The position numbers and the translations under genes are program-made. This document shows, in pieces, positions 32,759 to 41,377 of a DNA stretch of 64,000 nt (positions within the stretch are counted from its first letter, which is position 1; each line of letters starts with the position of its first letter). Below the pieces are notes generated by a model. That model saw only the letters and a list, made by a program, of their open reading frames with translations. It did no database searches and was not told where the DNA came from. Origin of the DNA: Pinibacter aurantiacus (GTDB lineage: Bacteria > Bacteroidota > Bacteroidia > Chitinophagales > Chitinophagaceae); the NCBI RefSeq assembly GCF_019130065.1, contig NZ_JAHSPG010000012.1, positions 300,825 through 364,824 of the forward strand, in the 5' to 3' direction.

Positions 32759-33309
32759 CGTCATTGCAAGACCTGCGGAGGATAGACATTAGCGTTACCA
32801 CGAAAAAGACCAGCAAACGGGCTGCGTTCGAGGCAATCGCCCTGCAACCCGCCGATGAGATTGCTTCGACAATTCCCGCTAGTGAATTATGCATTCTCAA
32901 CAACTGATAACATGCTCCGCTTGCCTCGCAATGACGATGCGAGGCGGTACGTCATTGCGAGCCCTGCGGATAATAAGTCCTACATTTAATCGAGATGCTT
33001 GCATCAAACGCATCGGGCGAAGCAATCTCATGTGTGGCGGAGATTGCTTCGGCAATTCCCGCTAGTGAACTGTGCATTCTCAACAACTGACAACATGCTC
33101 CGCAGGGCTCGCAATGACGATGCGAGGCGGTACGTCATTGCGAGCCCTGCGGATAATAAGTCCTACATTTAATCGAGATGCTTGCATCAAACGCATCGGG
33201 CGAAGCAATCTCATGTGTGGCGGAGATTGCTTCGGCAATTCCCGCTAGTGAACTGTGCATTCTCAACAACTGATAACTTGCTCCGCTTGCCTCGCAATGA
33301 CGATGCAGG
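32759..33309. repeat. Tandem 183-bp palindromic repeat block, about 3 copies
   Basis: The marker GCATTCTCAACAACTGA starts at 32891, 33074 and 33257, a 183-bp period. Units begin CGTCATTGCGAG (32950, 33133; a diverged form at 32759) and end with CTCGCAATGACG, so each is also an inverted repeat, with an inner GAAGCAATCTC / GAGATTGCTTC pair. Copies 2 and 3 are nearly identical, copy 1 is diverged in its left half. The 809-bp gap 32629-33437 holds no gene that I can see. Confidence 0.85.
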
Positions 33310-33437
33310 CTTCTTCATACCCTTTTAAACTTTCATCTTTTAAAAGGGTTATACAACAAAGAAAATAATCTGTAGATTAGTTTCCTGAAGTGCCCAACAC
33401 TGGCACGCCAATTTTATCATTTCTACAAAATGCAACC

Positions 33438-34103
33438 ATGGAAATCGTTACCAAAATAATAGACATTATTGAAGTGGCCCGCAACGTGAAAAGCTTTCGC
33501 CTGGAAAAGCCAAAGGATTACGACTTTGTTCCCGGCCAGGCGACAGAACTCTCCATTAACAAAGAGGACTGGAAAGAAGAAAAACGTCCTTTTACTTTTA
33601 CTGCTCTGGAGGAGCAACCCTATCTTGAATTTACCATTAAACGTTATCCTGATCATCGTGGCGTTACTGATCAAATACACCAGTTAAAGGTAGGCGATGA
33701 AGTCATTCTGCGCGATGTTTGGGGAACGATCCAATACAACGGACCTGGCTATTTTATAGCAGGTGGCGCGGGCATTACACCGTTTATCGCTATCTTAAGA
33801 AGACTGCACAAAGACAACAAGATAAAAGGCAATACGCTTTTCTTTTCAAATAACGAACAGGTCGACATCATTTACGAATCTGAATTTCGTGATATGCTTG
33901 GCGAAAATGCTGTGTTTATTTTAACGAAGGAAAACAAACCGGGCTATCTGAAGGATTATATCAACAAAGACTTTCTCCAAAAACATGTTGATGACTTCAA
34001 AAAGCATTTTTACATCTGTGGACCGGATGCGATGGTAAAAGACATTATTGATACATTGAATGAATTAGGCGCACCTACAGAGACGGTGGTATTTGAGAAA
34101 TAG
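33438..34103 (+). CDS. FAD-dependent oxidoreductase, ferredoxin-NADP reductase fold
   Basis: 221 residues from the ATG at 33438 (open frame to 33390 is unlikely coding). The FAD-binding barrel has KRPFTFTALEEQPYLEFTIK, with the RPFT variant of the RxYS flavin motif, and GDEVILRDVWGTI. The NAD(P)-binding lobe has FIAGGAGITPFIAILR (GGxGxxP-like motif), NTLFFSNNEQVDIIY and FYICGPDAMVKDII (CGP motif). No 2Fe-2S domain is attached, so an electron acceptor must be a separate protein. It acts in the cytoplasm. Neighbours do not reveal its partner. Confidence 0.88.
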   Translation: MEIVTKIIDIIEVARNVKSFRLEKPKDYDFVPGQATELSINKEDWKEEKRPFTFTALEEQPYLEFTIKRYPDHRGVTDQIHQLKVGDEVILRDVWGTIQYNGPGYFIAGGAGITPFIAILRRLHKDNKIKGNTLFFSNNEQVDIIYESEFRDMLGENAVFILTKENKPGYLKDYINKDFLQKHVDDFKKHFYICGPDAMVKDIIDTLNELGAPTETVVFEK

Positions 34104-34156
34104 CATACAGCAAACATCAGTGCAAATCGGTCAAATCAGTGTCACCCCGTGTGCCA

Positions 34157-34882
34157 CTATTGCCATAGCTTTCTAATCACTGTTTCATGTGTATCTGTGT
34201 CGATAACAATCACACCTTCATCTACTTCATTCATTTGCCCAAGCAAAACACCTTTGTTATCCCAGGCAGATGAATGACCCGCACTTTGCCCACCGTCTTC
34301 TGTGCCAATTGCGTTGGATAACAAAACCGTCGCTTTGTGGGTGCTGGCAATACCTGCAAGAGTTGGCAGCGTTTTGTCAATGCCCTTTTTTGTTTTTGAA
34401 ACACTGGCGATGTAAATATTCTCGCCGTTTTTAAAAGCATTGGCGGTGTGTTCAGATACTGACAATTCGTAGCAGATGGCAAATGTGATGCGTGAACTTA
34501 AAGTGAGGTTTATATCATTTTGATGGCTTACAAAGAAAGGCTCTTCATCTGTATGCAAATATGTTTTGGAATACAATTGAGGCATCTCATGCGGCTGAAT
34601 AATGACCATGGAGATACTTACTCCTTCTTCTTGTTTAATTGGCAGGCCAACGCAGATAGTTATCCTTTGTTTGTCGCTTATTGTTTGAAAAGCTTCCAGC
34701 CTTTTATCATCGATGTCTGTTGCAAGATTACCTGCAAGCGCAGGTTCATAACCGGTAAGTGAAAGCTCTGGGAATACGATGAGATCAGCTCCTTTTGCAA
34801 GCCCGATCAGCTGCAAATGTTTGACAATATTCTTCTCGATATTGCCTGATTCTGGTTTCGCCTGCGCTACACTGATTTTCAT
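34157..34882 (-). CDS. Carbon-nitrogen hydrolase (nitrilase superfamily)
   Basis: 241 residues from the ATG at 34882 (MKISVAQAKPESGNIEKNIV), a typical family start; the frame is open to 34954. The Glu-Lys-Cys catalytic triad is visible: Glu in LIVFPELSLTGYEP, Lys in LYSKTYLHTDEEPFF and Cys in ITFAICYELSVSEH. The final part VIVIDTDTHETVIRKLW completes the fold. Such enzymes hydrolyse non-peptide C-N bonds of amides or nitriles. It is a single cytoplasmic gene convergent with the flavoprotein, and its substrate is unknown. Confidence 0.9.
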   Translation of the reverse strand: MKISVAQAKPESGNIEKNIVKHLQLIGLAKGADLIVFPELSLTGYEPALAGNLATDIDDKRLEAFQTISDKQRITICVGLPIKQEEGVSISMVIIQPHEMPQLYSKTYLHTDEEPFFVSHQNDINLTLSSRITFAICYELSVSEHTANAFKNGENIYIASVSKTKKGIDKTLPTLAGIASTHKATVLLSNAIGTEDGGQSAGHSSAWDNKGVLLGQMNEVDEGVIVIDTDTHETVIRKLWQ

Positions 34883-35001
34883 CGTTTTCAGTTTTTGTGC
34901 AAATGGCAACAAAAAATCTTTTTTAAAGTTACTGCTAAAGAAGCTGTGATGCAAGCCAAAGCCTGATGCATTAGAGGAGAGCGGCGTTTCGTCACAATCG
35001 A

Positions 35002-35066
35002 AAAGGCTTCGACAAGCTCAGCCTGACACCCTACGGATGCTGTCAGGCTGAGCTTGTCGAAGCCTC
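35002..35066. repeat. GGCTTCGACAAGCTCAG palindrome, 26-bp arms
   Basis: AAGGCTTCGACAAGCTCAGC and the following CTGACA (35003-35028) are mirrored exactly by 35041-35066 around a 12-base loop. Related palindromes lie at 17926-17989 and 36554-36614. The position downstream of the helicase promoter side gives no clear role. Confidence 0.8.
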
Positions 35067-35115
35067 ATTACACTGATTGCGTGTTTCAACAATTTTCAGG
35101 ACAATGAGTATAGAA

Positions 35116-36444
35116 TTATTTCGCCACTTCAAATTTCGACTTCTTGCCCTTGATCTTCTGTTCTTTTATAAGCTGCAAAGTGTGACTAACTTTTGATTTG
35201 CGCACTGCTACAAAGGAGAAGAAATCTTTTACTTCAATCAATCCGATATCATCTTTTTTCAATTCTCCCTTTTGTGTAAGAAATCCGACAATGTCGATTT
35301 TGTTTACTTTATCTTTTTTGCCGTGCGGTAAATAAAGCGTGCTCCATTTGGGTTTTTCAGGCACTTCATATTCGCCGTCAAGCTTTATTTCTTCAACAGG
35401 TTCCGTTACATATGCTGGCATTTTTTCATCGGCACCAATTAGCAATATAGCGGTACCACTGGCATCCATTCTCGCCGTACGACCATTGCGGTGTGTGTAA
35501 GTATCTTCTGTCAGCGACAAATGATAATGTATGATGTAGCGGATATTTGGAATGTCCAGACCGCGTGCAGCCAGGTCCGTTGTAACCAACACATTCGATG
35601 TGCCATTTCTGAATTTCACCAAAGCGCTGTCTCTTTCACGCTGGTCAAGTGCTCCATGATAAAAAACACTCACGATACCTTTATCAGAAAGGTATTCACT
35701 TACTCTTTCAACTGCTTCACGGTGATTGCAAAAAACGATGGTAGAACGGTTTCCGAGAAAGCAAATAAGATTAAAAAGCGTTTCTAGCTTATCATTGACA
35801 GGGGATAGCACCTGTTTAACTTCAAGTGCCTTGTCAGCGCCATCCTGATCCGAAAGAAAATTGAGTGTAGCAGCATCTTTCAATCCAACAAAATCCGGGA
35901 TCTCGACAGAAGTTGTTGCGGACGTAAGAATGCGTTTGTGCAATCCAGGGAGTTGTTTTATGATCTCTGACATTTCTTCCTGGAAGCCCAGTTCCAGTGA
36001 TTTATCAAACTCATCCAGCACTAAAGCGTGGATGTGATCAGTCTTTATATTTTCACGACGAATGTGATCTGCAAGGCGTCCCGGGGTGCCTACAATTACC
36101 GTTGGCGCTTCTATCAGGTTGTTTTCTTCAATTTCTCTTTTGTGTCCACCATAGCAACAAGTGATCTTGTAGCCTGTGCCTAACTGCTTGAACACTTTTT
36201 CTATTTGCATGGCAAGTTCCCGAGATGGCACGATCACCAATGCTTGTGTGCCTTTTGTTTTGGGCTTTAGAACTTCCAACACAGGCAATATAAATGCAAG
36301 TGTTTTTCCCGAGCCCGTAGCAGACAGCAGGATCACATCCTTATGCTGCTCATTACCCGTAATTGAAGCCTGCTGCATTTCGTTTAATGCTTCAATGTTA
36401 AGGTTCGTCAATATTTGAGGGAGATCGTATTTTGTAGATTGCAT
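35116..36444 (-). CDS. dbpA: DEAD-box RNA helicase, DbpA-like
   Basis: 442 residues. Helicase motifs in order are SATGSGKTLAF (motif I), VPSRELAMQI (Ia), VGTPGRLADHI (Ib), ALVLDEFDKS (motif II as DEFD rather than DEAD), LTSATTSVEI (III), TTDLAARGLDI (V) and YTHRNGRTARM (VI). A C-terminal domain of about 75 residues with KVNKIDIVGFLTQKGELKKD resembles the DbpA RNA-binding domain that targets 23S rRNA hairpin 92 in the known enzyme. The role is ribosome large-subunit assembly. The gene stands alone. The symbol is by domain content. Confidence 0.88.
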   Translation of the reverse strand: MQSTKYDLPQILTNLNIEALNEMQQASITGNEQHKDVILLSATGSGKTLAFILPVLEVLKPKTKGTQALVIVPSRELAMQIEKVFKQLGTGYKITCCYGGHKREIEENNLIEAPTVIVGTPGRLADHIRRENIKTDHIHALVLDEFDKSLELGFQEEMSEIIKQLPGLHKRILTSATTSVEIPDFVGLKDAATLNFLSDQDGADKALEVKQVLSPVNDKLETLFNLICFLGNRSTIVFCNHREAVERVSEYLSDKGIVSVFYHGALDQRERDSALVKFRNGTSNVLVTTDLAARGLDIPNIRYIIHYHLSLTEDTYTHRNGRTARMDASGTAILLIGADEKMPAYVTEPVEEIKLDGEYEVPEKPKWSTLYLPHGKKDKVNKIDIVGFLTQKGELKKDDIGLIEVKDFFSFVAVRKSKVSHTLQLIKEQKIKGKKSKFEVAK

Positions 36445-36553
36445 GCCCCAAAAGTACGGAAGAATATTGGCGACCCTGAAACTTTTCCTGAGAGTGCTTC
36501 TACTTCACTGCAGTCCTTTTAACAGAAAGGCCCGCCCGGATGAACCGGATCGG

Positions 36554-36614
36554 ACGGGCTTCGACAAGCCCAGTCCCGCTGGTTCCGGCGGGGCTGAGCT
36601 TGTCGAAGCCCGTT
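36554..36614. repeat. GGGCTTCGACAAGC palindrome
   Basis: ACGGGCTTCGACAAGC (36554-36569) is mirrored by GCTTGTCGAAGCCCGT (36598-36613), with an inner GTCCCGC / GGCGGGG-like pair. It lies between the helicase start and the end of the GH92 gene. It may end transcription of the mannan locus. Confidence 0.75.
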
Positions 36615-36635
36615 AAACAAAATGATGATCAGCTG

Positions 36636-38789
36636 TTATTTGGTCACCACCTCAACGGTACCGCCGTTTTTGAAGATATCATGCGATACGAAATATCCCT
36701 CCAGTTTCTTGCCGTTTACATTGATGGAAGACAAATTCCGGCTTTTTCCTTTTTTGATAACGGTTACCATTTTACCGCTGCTTGTTTTCCACTTCACTTC
36801 ATCAAAAAGCGAAACAGTAACAATGTATTTCGGGTCGGTGGCGGAGAATGTGTACAAACCAAGTGAGCTAAGCACATACCAGGCTGACATTTCACCTGCA
36901 TCATCCATTCCGCTTAGTTCGATGCCTTCTTTGCCAATACCGTAAAGGTTGTTTAAAATGTAGTCGATTATTTTTTGCGACTTCTCCGGCTTGTTGATGA
37001 AGATGTAAGAGTATGGCGCTTCATGATCCGGCTGGTTTCCCTGGCAGTATTGTCCGACCATTGTTTCCACGTTTCGTGCTATATAATTCGGATTCCATGG
37101 CAATGAAAAAAGCGAATCCAGCTTTGATTCAAAACCTTTGGGGCCGCCGTATAACTCAATGAGGCCGGTCATATCGTGCGGTGCAAAGAACGAAACCTGC
37201 CACGCATTTGCTTCGCGATACATGTATTCGTAGTAAGGATATTGCGGATTGAAATGTTGAACCCAGTCGCCGTTCTCCAACCGTCCACGCATGAATCTCG
37301 TAGAAGGATCAAAAACGTTTTTATAATTTTTTGAACGGGCCATCAATATCCTGTAATTCGCGGTGTCACCCAAAGCTTTTGCAAGTTGTGCAACAGAATA
37401 ATCATCGTAAGAATATTCAAGCGTTTTGGAAACACCTGCTTTCGCTTTTGTTTCCACTACCGGATTGGCGATGTCGGGTTCAGAAATATAGCCCTTGTGA
37501 ATGTACTCACTTATGTAAGAACGAGTCCCGCCTTCCACATTTGCATTTCTTAAAAGCAATTGATAGGTGCCTCTGATATCAAAATCATCGATACCTCTCA
37601 AATAGGCGCCGGCAATAGAAGATGCCGCGTGATCGCCGTGAAAGAATGTAGGAATAAAGCCCGTTTTATCGCCAACGTCTTTCAATGATTTGATTACGTT
37701 CAGTGTTACGTTTGGAGAAATGAGTCCGAGCAACACATCTTTGTTTCTATAAGTGTCCCACAAAGAAGGTTCAGTGTAGTAGTCAAAACCACTTTTCACA
37801 ACATTGTGTTTGGCGTCAGTATATTCGCCGTTCACATCACTGCGCAAAGCGGGCCACAGGAACGATCTGTACAGGCATGAGTAAAACATTCCTCTTTGCT
37901 TTTCCGTTCCTCCCGTTATTTGTATGGTTGACAACAGTTTTTCCCAGGTATCATTCGCCTCTTTTCTTACAACAGCAAATGACCTGTTAGCTATCTCCTT
38001 TTCGAGATTTTGTTTTGCGTTTTCAGCGCTTACAAACGACAAACCAATTCTTACTTCAACCGGCCCTTTTGTGTCGTCTGCCAAATGAACGAGTGCATAG
38101 CCATTGCGTTTACCTTCTGCAACAGTATCAATTTTTTCAATTGGCGTGTTGATCACCGCATAGAAATAAATCTTTTCGCCCGGTTGCTGAAACCCTTTAA
38201 CAGCATACTTTCCATCCTGTTCAATGTGCCAGTTTGAAACATGGTTATTAGCCTTCGCAAGATCAAACAGTATTTGCCGGTCAACGTTGCTTTTGTATTC
38301 GTATTTGTGAAAGCCGCATCTTGGGGTTGACGTCAAACTTACATTTACATTGTAATCTTGCAGATATACCTGGTAAAAACCCGGCGACGCACTTTCCTGC
38401 TTATGTGTAAACCGGGAACCAAACTTTTCATGCGCACCTGACACCGGCAGCAGCGGAATGTTACAGAGGTTCCAGTGGCCTTTGTTGGTATGCGTGAATC
38501 CATAGATAACAGAATCCTCGTATTGATATCCGGCTCCGGAACCATAGGCTGTGATGGGACTCAACTGCACCATTGCATTAGGAACTGAACTACCGGGAAA
38601 TGTAAGCCCTGCCCATGATCGCCATCCCTGCGGAAGTGCATACCCCAGAATTTTAGGATCGGTCATTGGTGCCGTTCCGACAAATGTGTTCACGTATTTT
38701 GTGTAAGTTGTTTGAGCGTGCAAGTTGGAAGTTATCGCGATTAAACTTGTGAACGCAATGCTCCCAATTTTTTTATACCATTTGTTCAT
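36636..38789 (-). CDS. GH92 family alpha-mannosidase
   Basis: 717 residues with a signal peptide (SIAFTSLIAITSNLHAQ). GH92 exo-alpha-mannosidases are calcium-dependent inverting enzymes. Visible family marks are the N-terminal VNTFVGTAPMTDP and FPGSSVPNAMVQLSPITAYG, the catalytic-domain segment SLWDTYRNKDVLLGLISP, the GNQPDHEAPYSYIF region (family Glu/His site) and the GMDDAGEMSAWYVLSSLGLY segment containing the expected catalytic acidic pair. It is the last gene of the mannan locus after GH76, SusE, SusD and SusC, and should trim mannose from mannan side chains in the periplasm. Linkage specificity is unknown. Confidence 0.94.
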   Translation of the reverse strand: MNKWYKKIGSIAFTSLIAITSNLHAQTTYTKYVNTFVGTAPMTDPKILGYALPQGWRSWAGLTFPGSSVPNAMVQLSPITAYGSGAGYQYEDSVIYGFTHTNKGHWNLCNIPLLPVSGAHEKFGSRFTHKQESASPGFYQVYLQDYNVNVSLTSTPRCGFHKYEYKSNVDRQILFDLAKANNHVSNWHIEQDGKYAVKGFQQPGEKIYFYAVINTPIEKIDTVAEGKRNGYALVHLADDTKGPVEVRIGLSFVSAENAKQNLEKEIANRSFAVVRKEANDTWEKLLSTIQITGGTEKQRGMFYSCLYRSFLWPALRSDVNGEYTDAKHNVVKSGFDYYTEPSLWDTYRNKDVLLGLISPNVTLNVIKSLKDVGDKTGFIPTFFHGDHAASSIAGAYLRGIDDFDIRGTYQLLLRNANVEGGTRSYISEYIHKGYISEPDIANPVVETKAKAGVSKTLEYSYDDYSVAQLAKALGDTANYRILMARSKNYKNVFDPSTRFMRGRLENGDWVQHFNPQYPYYEYMYREANAWQVSFFAPHDMTGLIELYGGPKGFESKLDSLFSLPWNPNYIARNVETMVGQYCQGNQPDHEAPYSYIFINKPEKSQKIIDYILNNLYGIGKEGIELSGMDDAGEMSAWYVLSSLGLYTFSATDPKYIVTVSLFDEVKWKTSSGKMVTVIKKGKSRNLSSINVNGKKLEGYFVSHDIFKNGGTVEVVTK

Positions 38790-38848
38790 GACCGGTTGTC
38801 GTTGTTATGCTACATTTTTTTAAAACGCGTGCCCCGTTCAGGTGCAGC

Positions 38849-38937
38849 AGGGCGAATGCGATTCGCCCCTACGCATTTTCAATTTTCAACTTTCAATTTT
38901 CAATTAACTCTCAACTCTCCATTCTCCACTCTCCACT
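38849..38937. repeat. GGGCGAATGCGATTCGCCC palindrome and heptamer tract
   Basis: GGGCGAATGCGATTCGCCCC (38850-38869) is a compact palindrome. It is followed by TTTCAAT heptamers (38875-38905) and CTCAACT/CTCCACT heptamers (38906-38935) up to the GH76 stop. The gap separates GH92 from GH76. Confidence 0.65.
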
Positions 38938-40078
38938 AAAACGTTCCCTGCTTCTTCAGATACGCCGCTTGTTCTGCAAGCATGCAACCGCTCAGTTCTG
39001 TTGTTAAATCGGCGTTTGATGCAGGTGCAGTTTTCCAGTATGTTCCAAAAATACCGATCGTTTTATTGGTGCCTGCGAACCACATTGTTTCCGCATTATA
39101 CTTCAGATAGTTCAAGTAACGATCTCTTGTATCCTTTGGCAGATCAGGGTTGGTGATCAGCTGAGAAAAATATCGCACGAAAATCCCTTTGAATAAACCA
39201 CCATCGCCCTGGCCCTCGTCATGCAACAAACGATCAGCTGTTGTAAGGGAAGAGTTGTTCAATGTGTAGTCTGCAGTACGCATCGCATCGTTGAGATAAG
39301 AGGCATCTTTCGTAATGTTGTATAACTCAAGTGCCGCACCAATGAATGTTCCCTGGTTGTAGGTAAATGCCCAGTTATCAACACCTCCATCGTGATTCCT
39401 GTTGATGCCATCATTTACAAAACCTGTTGCGGGATCACGAAGGTTTGCTTTTAGCCAATTGTATATTTTCTTGGCCCATGCAAGATCATCTGCATTGCTA
39501 TTCTTCTGATACAAACGTGCAGCCAGAATACAGGCTGGCGCATTTGCCGGTGTGTTCTTGTAATAGGTTTGATCTTTTTTCCACGCAATGCCTCCACCCT
39601 GCACATCGTTCCAGCCTCCTTTTATATCGGTCCACAATTGAGTCACCGCATCTTTGAACTTCGTGTCATTGGTTGCATTGTAGGCACGGAACATGGCAAG
39701 GGCATTCCATTCCATATCATCGTAGTAATTATTCAGAAAGGTATTGCCATTCTTTTGCTTTACACCATCGTACCATTTTGCAAAGTATTCCGAATACTTG
39801 CTGTCGTTCGTGCGTGTGTATGCATCTACCATTACATCCAATGCATGTGCCTGTGGCCAGTAGTTGAATGTAACATCATTGGCATTGTCTTTATTAAAAT
39901 ATCCCGAGCCGTTCCAGTAATTTTTTATCAAGAACGCGTCGCTGCTATCTGCCGCGGCGTTCCAGTTTATATCGTATCGCGCAATACCGTCATTTGCAGT
40001 AAAATCGTAGTCGTACGTTTTTGTACATCCGATAAAACCGAGTGATGCTGCTGTTGCTATGAGGAGTGTTTTTTTCAT
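38936..40078 (-). CDS. GH76 family endo-alpha-1,6-mannanase, lipoprotein
   Basis: 380 residues. The signal ends in a lipobox LGFIGCTKTYDYDF, so it is an envelope lipoprotein. The GH76 (alpha/alpha)6 fold shows the adjacent catalytic Asp pair in NNYYDDMEWNALAM, and repeats such as DALDVMVDAYTRTND and NWAFTYNQGTFIGAALELY, followed by DRLLHDEGQGDGGLFKGIF. It cleaves alpha-1,6-linked mannan backbones at the cell surface, feeding the SusCD pair. It follows SusE and precedes GH92 in the same operon. The assignment is strong. Confidence 0.93.
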   Translation of the reverse strand: MKKTLLIATAASLGFIGCTKTYDYDFTANDGIARYDINWNAAADSSDAFLIKNYWNGSGYFNKDNANDVTFNYWPQAHALDVMVDAYTRTNDSKYSEYFAKWYDGVKQKNGNTFLNNYYDDMEWNALAMFRAYNATNDTKFKDAVTQLWTDIKGGWNDVQGGGIAWKKDQTYYKNTPANAPACILAARLYQKNSNADDLAWAKKIYNWLKANLRDPATGFVNDGINRNHDGGVDNWAFTYNQGTFIGAALELYNITKDASYLNDAMRTADYTLNNSSLTTADRLLHDEGQGDGGLFKGIFVRYFSQLITNPDLPKDTRDRYLNYLKYNAETMWFAGTNKTIGIFGTYWKTAPASNADLTTELSGCMLAEQAAYLKKQGTF

Positions 40079-40088
40079 GACTTAAGTT

Positions 40089-40200
40089 TAGGTTGTTAGT
40101 CGTTGGTTGCCAGTTGTTAGACTTTACATTCAACTATACTGCCCTTAATTAAGGATACCTGAATTTCAAGTCTAACAACTAACAACTAATAACCAACAAC
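40089..40200. repeat. Inverted CAACTAA/TTAGTTG array
   Basis: Left arm 40089-40122 (GGTTGTTAGTCGTTGG and TTGTTAG) and right arm 40169-40200 (CTAACAACTAACAACTAAT...) are mirrored around a 46-base spacer. It separates GH76 from SusE and ends at the SusE stop codon. Confidence 0.65.
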
Positions 40201-41342
40201 TATTTCACAATTACTTCGTGCGTATAATTCGCTTTATCCGGTGAGAAATACATGTTGATATCACAATTCTTAGTATCAGCTGCACCGGTGAATTTGAAAC
40301 AGTTATCCCATTGTGAACTATTTACAGGAAACAAATACCAGAAGGATGGATCGGTGGATGAACTTGGTCTGCTGTTATCCGCATTTTTACTGCCCCACCA
40401 TTCGTAACTGTCTGCAGTCCCATCATTCACCTGCATTCTGAATTTGTACCGTTCGTCACCACCCCAGCTTTCCTGTTTGAAAGTGATCAGTTTATTCTTC
40501 GCTGACCATGTACCATTTTTATCGTAAGGCAAATCAAACTGAATGGTGTTGTTTGGTGCAAACCATAATCCTAGTCCTTTGATCTGCATGAACTTTGCTG
40601 CTATGGTACTGAAGTCAAGATTCATGCGATACACTTTTGTATCGGCGCCAGAAACCGTTGTTTCGCCTTCACCTTCCCTGATCGTGTTGCCATCGATATA
40701 ATATTTGTTAGGAGCTGAACTGGTGATGTTGTCGACAAAATGATAAGTGCCTGGTTTAAGTGATGTATAAATCTCGTACGTGCCTGAACCCGTTAATTTT
40801 AATTTGATAGCTTTCGAAACATCGGTGCCACCTTCAGTTGCGCTACCCGTGATGTAAACTTCAGCAGGCGGATTGTCGATACCCAAAGGACGTTTAATTG
40901 TTACCGTTCTTGTTTCCGCTGCTTTCACTGCGTTTATTCCTTTTGTGGAATAGATTGTCCACAAGAATTTTCCCGATTCCAATGGTTGCAGGCCAGCCAA
41001 CTTTGCTACTTTGTTCAATGTCTCTTTGTTAAGCGTTGCGCGGTTGTATAAACCGTTACCATCTGAAGTCATCGTGTACAAAGGCTTCGCAAAATCACCG
41101 CCTTCTTTTACAAATGAAATGGTATAGAGTACTGGGCCGCCATCTTCTGCGCTTGCCTGGCCCCACTCAAACAATGCAGAGGAGGTCTTTGTAAGATCAA
41201 CCGTGGCATTATCTTCGGGAGAGAAGAACATTTTTACCGCAGTTACATTGGTGTTGAAATTATCTTTTTTGTCGCAAGCCTGCAGGCCAAACAACATAAT
41301 GAGTGTGCTTAAGAATATGGTTGTATTGAATAAAGATTTCAT
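40200..41342 (-). CDS. SusE/SusF-family outer-membrane lipoprotein
   Basis: 380 residues from the ATG at 41342 (a TTG at 41366 is also in frame). The signal has lipobox MLFGLQACDKKDN. The N-terminal SusE domain reads VTAVKMFFSPEDNATVDLTK and SALFEWGQASAEDGGPVLYT. Two later beta modules (VYITGSATEGGTDVSKAIKL and LGLWFAPNNTIQFDLPYDKN) look like SusF/SusE starch-binding-type repeats. It is surface-exposed and should bind mannan fragments for the SusCD transporter. It is 36 bp from the SusD stop, so it is cotranscribed. Confidence 0.88.
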   Translation of the reverse strand: MKSLFNTTIFLSTLIMLFGLQACDKKDNFNTNVTAVKMFFSPEDNATVDLTKTSSALFEWGQASAEDGGPVLYTISFVKEGGDFAKPLYTMTSDGNGLYNRATLNKETLNKVAKLAGLQPLESGKFLWTIYSTKGINAVKAAETRTVTIKRPLGIDNPPAEVYITGSATEGGTDVSKAIKLKLTGSGTYEIYTSLKPGTYHFVDNITSSAPNKYYIDGNTIREGEGETTVSGADTKVYRMNLDFSTIAAKFMQIKGLGLWFAPNNTIQFDLPYDKNGTWSAKNKLITFKQESWGGDERYKFRMQVNDGTADSYEWWGSKNADNSRPSSSTDPSFWYLFPVNSSQWDNCFKFTGAADTKNCDINMYFSPDKANYTHEVIVK

Positions 41343-41377
41343 TGTTTTACTTTTTTGTTTTTTCAAATTATACCGTA

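Noticed and set aside
32759..33309. Possible CRISPR array
   Set aside because: Units are 183 bp and adjacent without variable spacers, and no cas genes are present.
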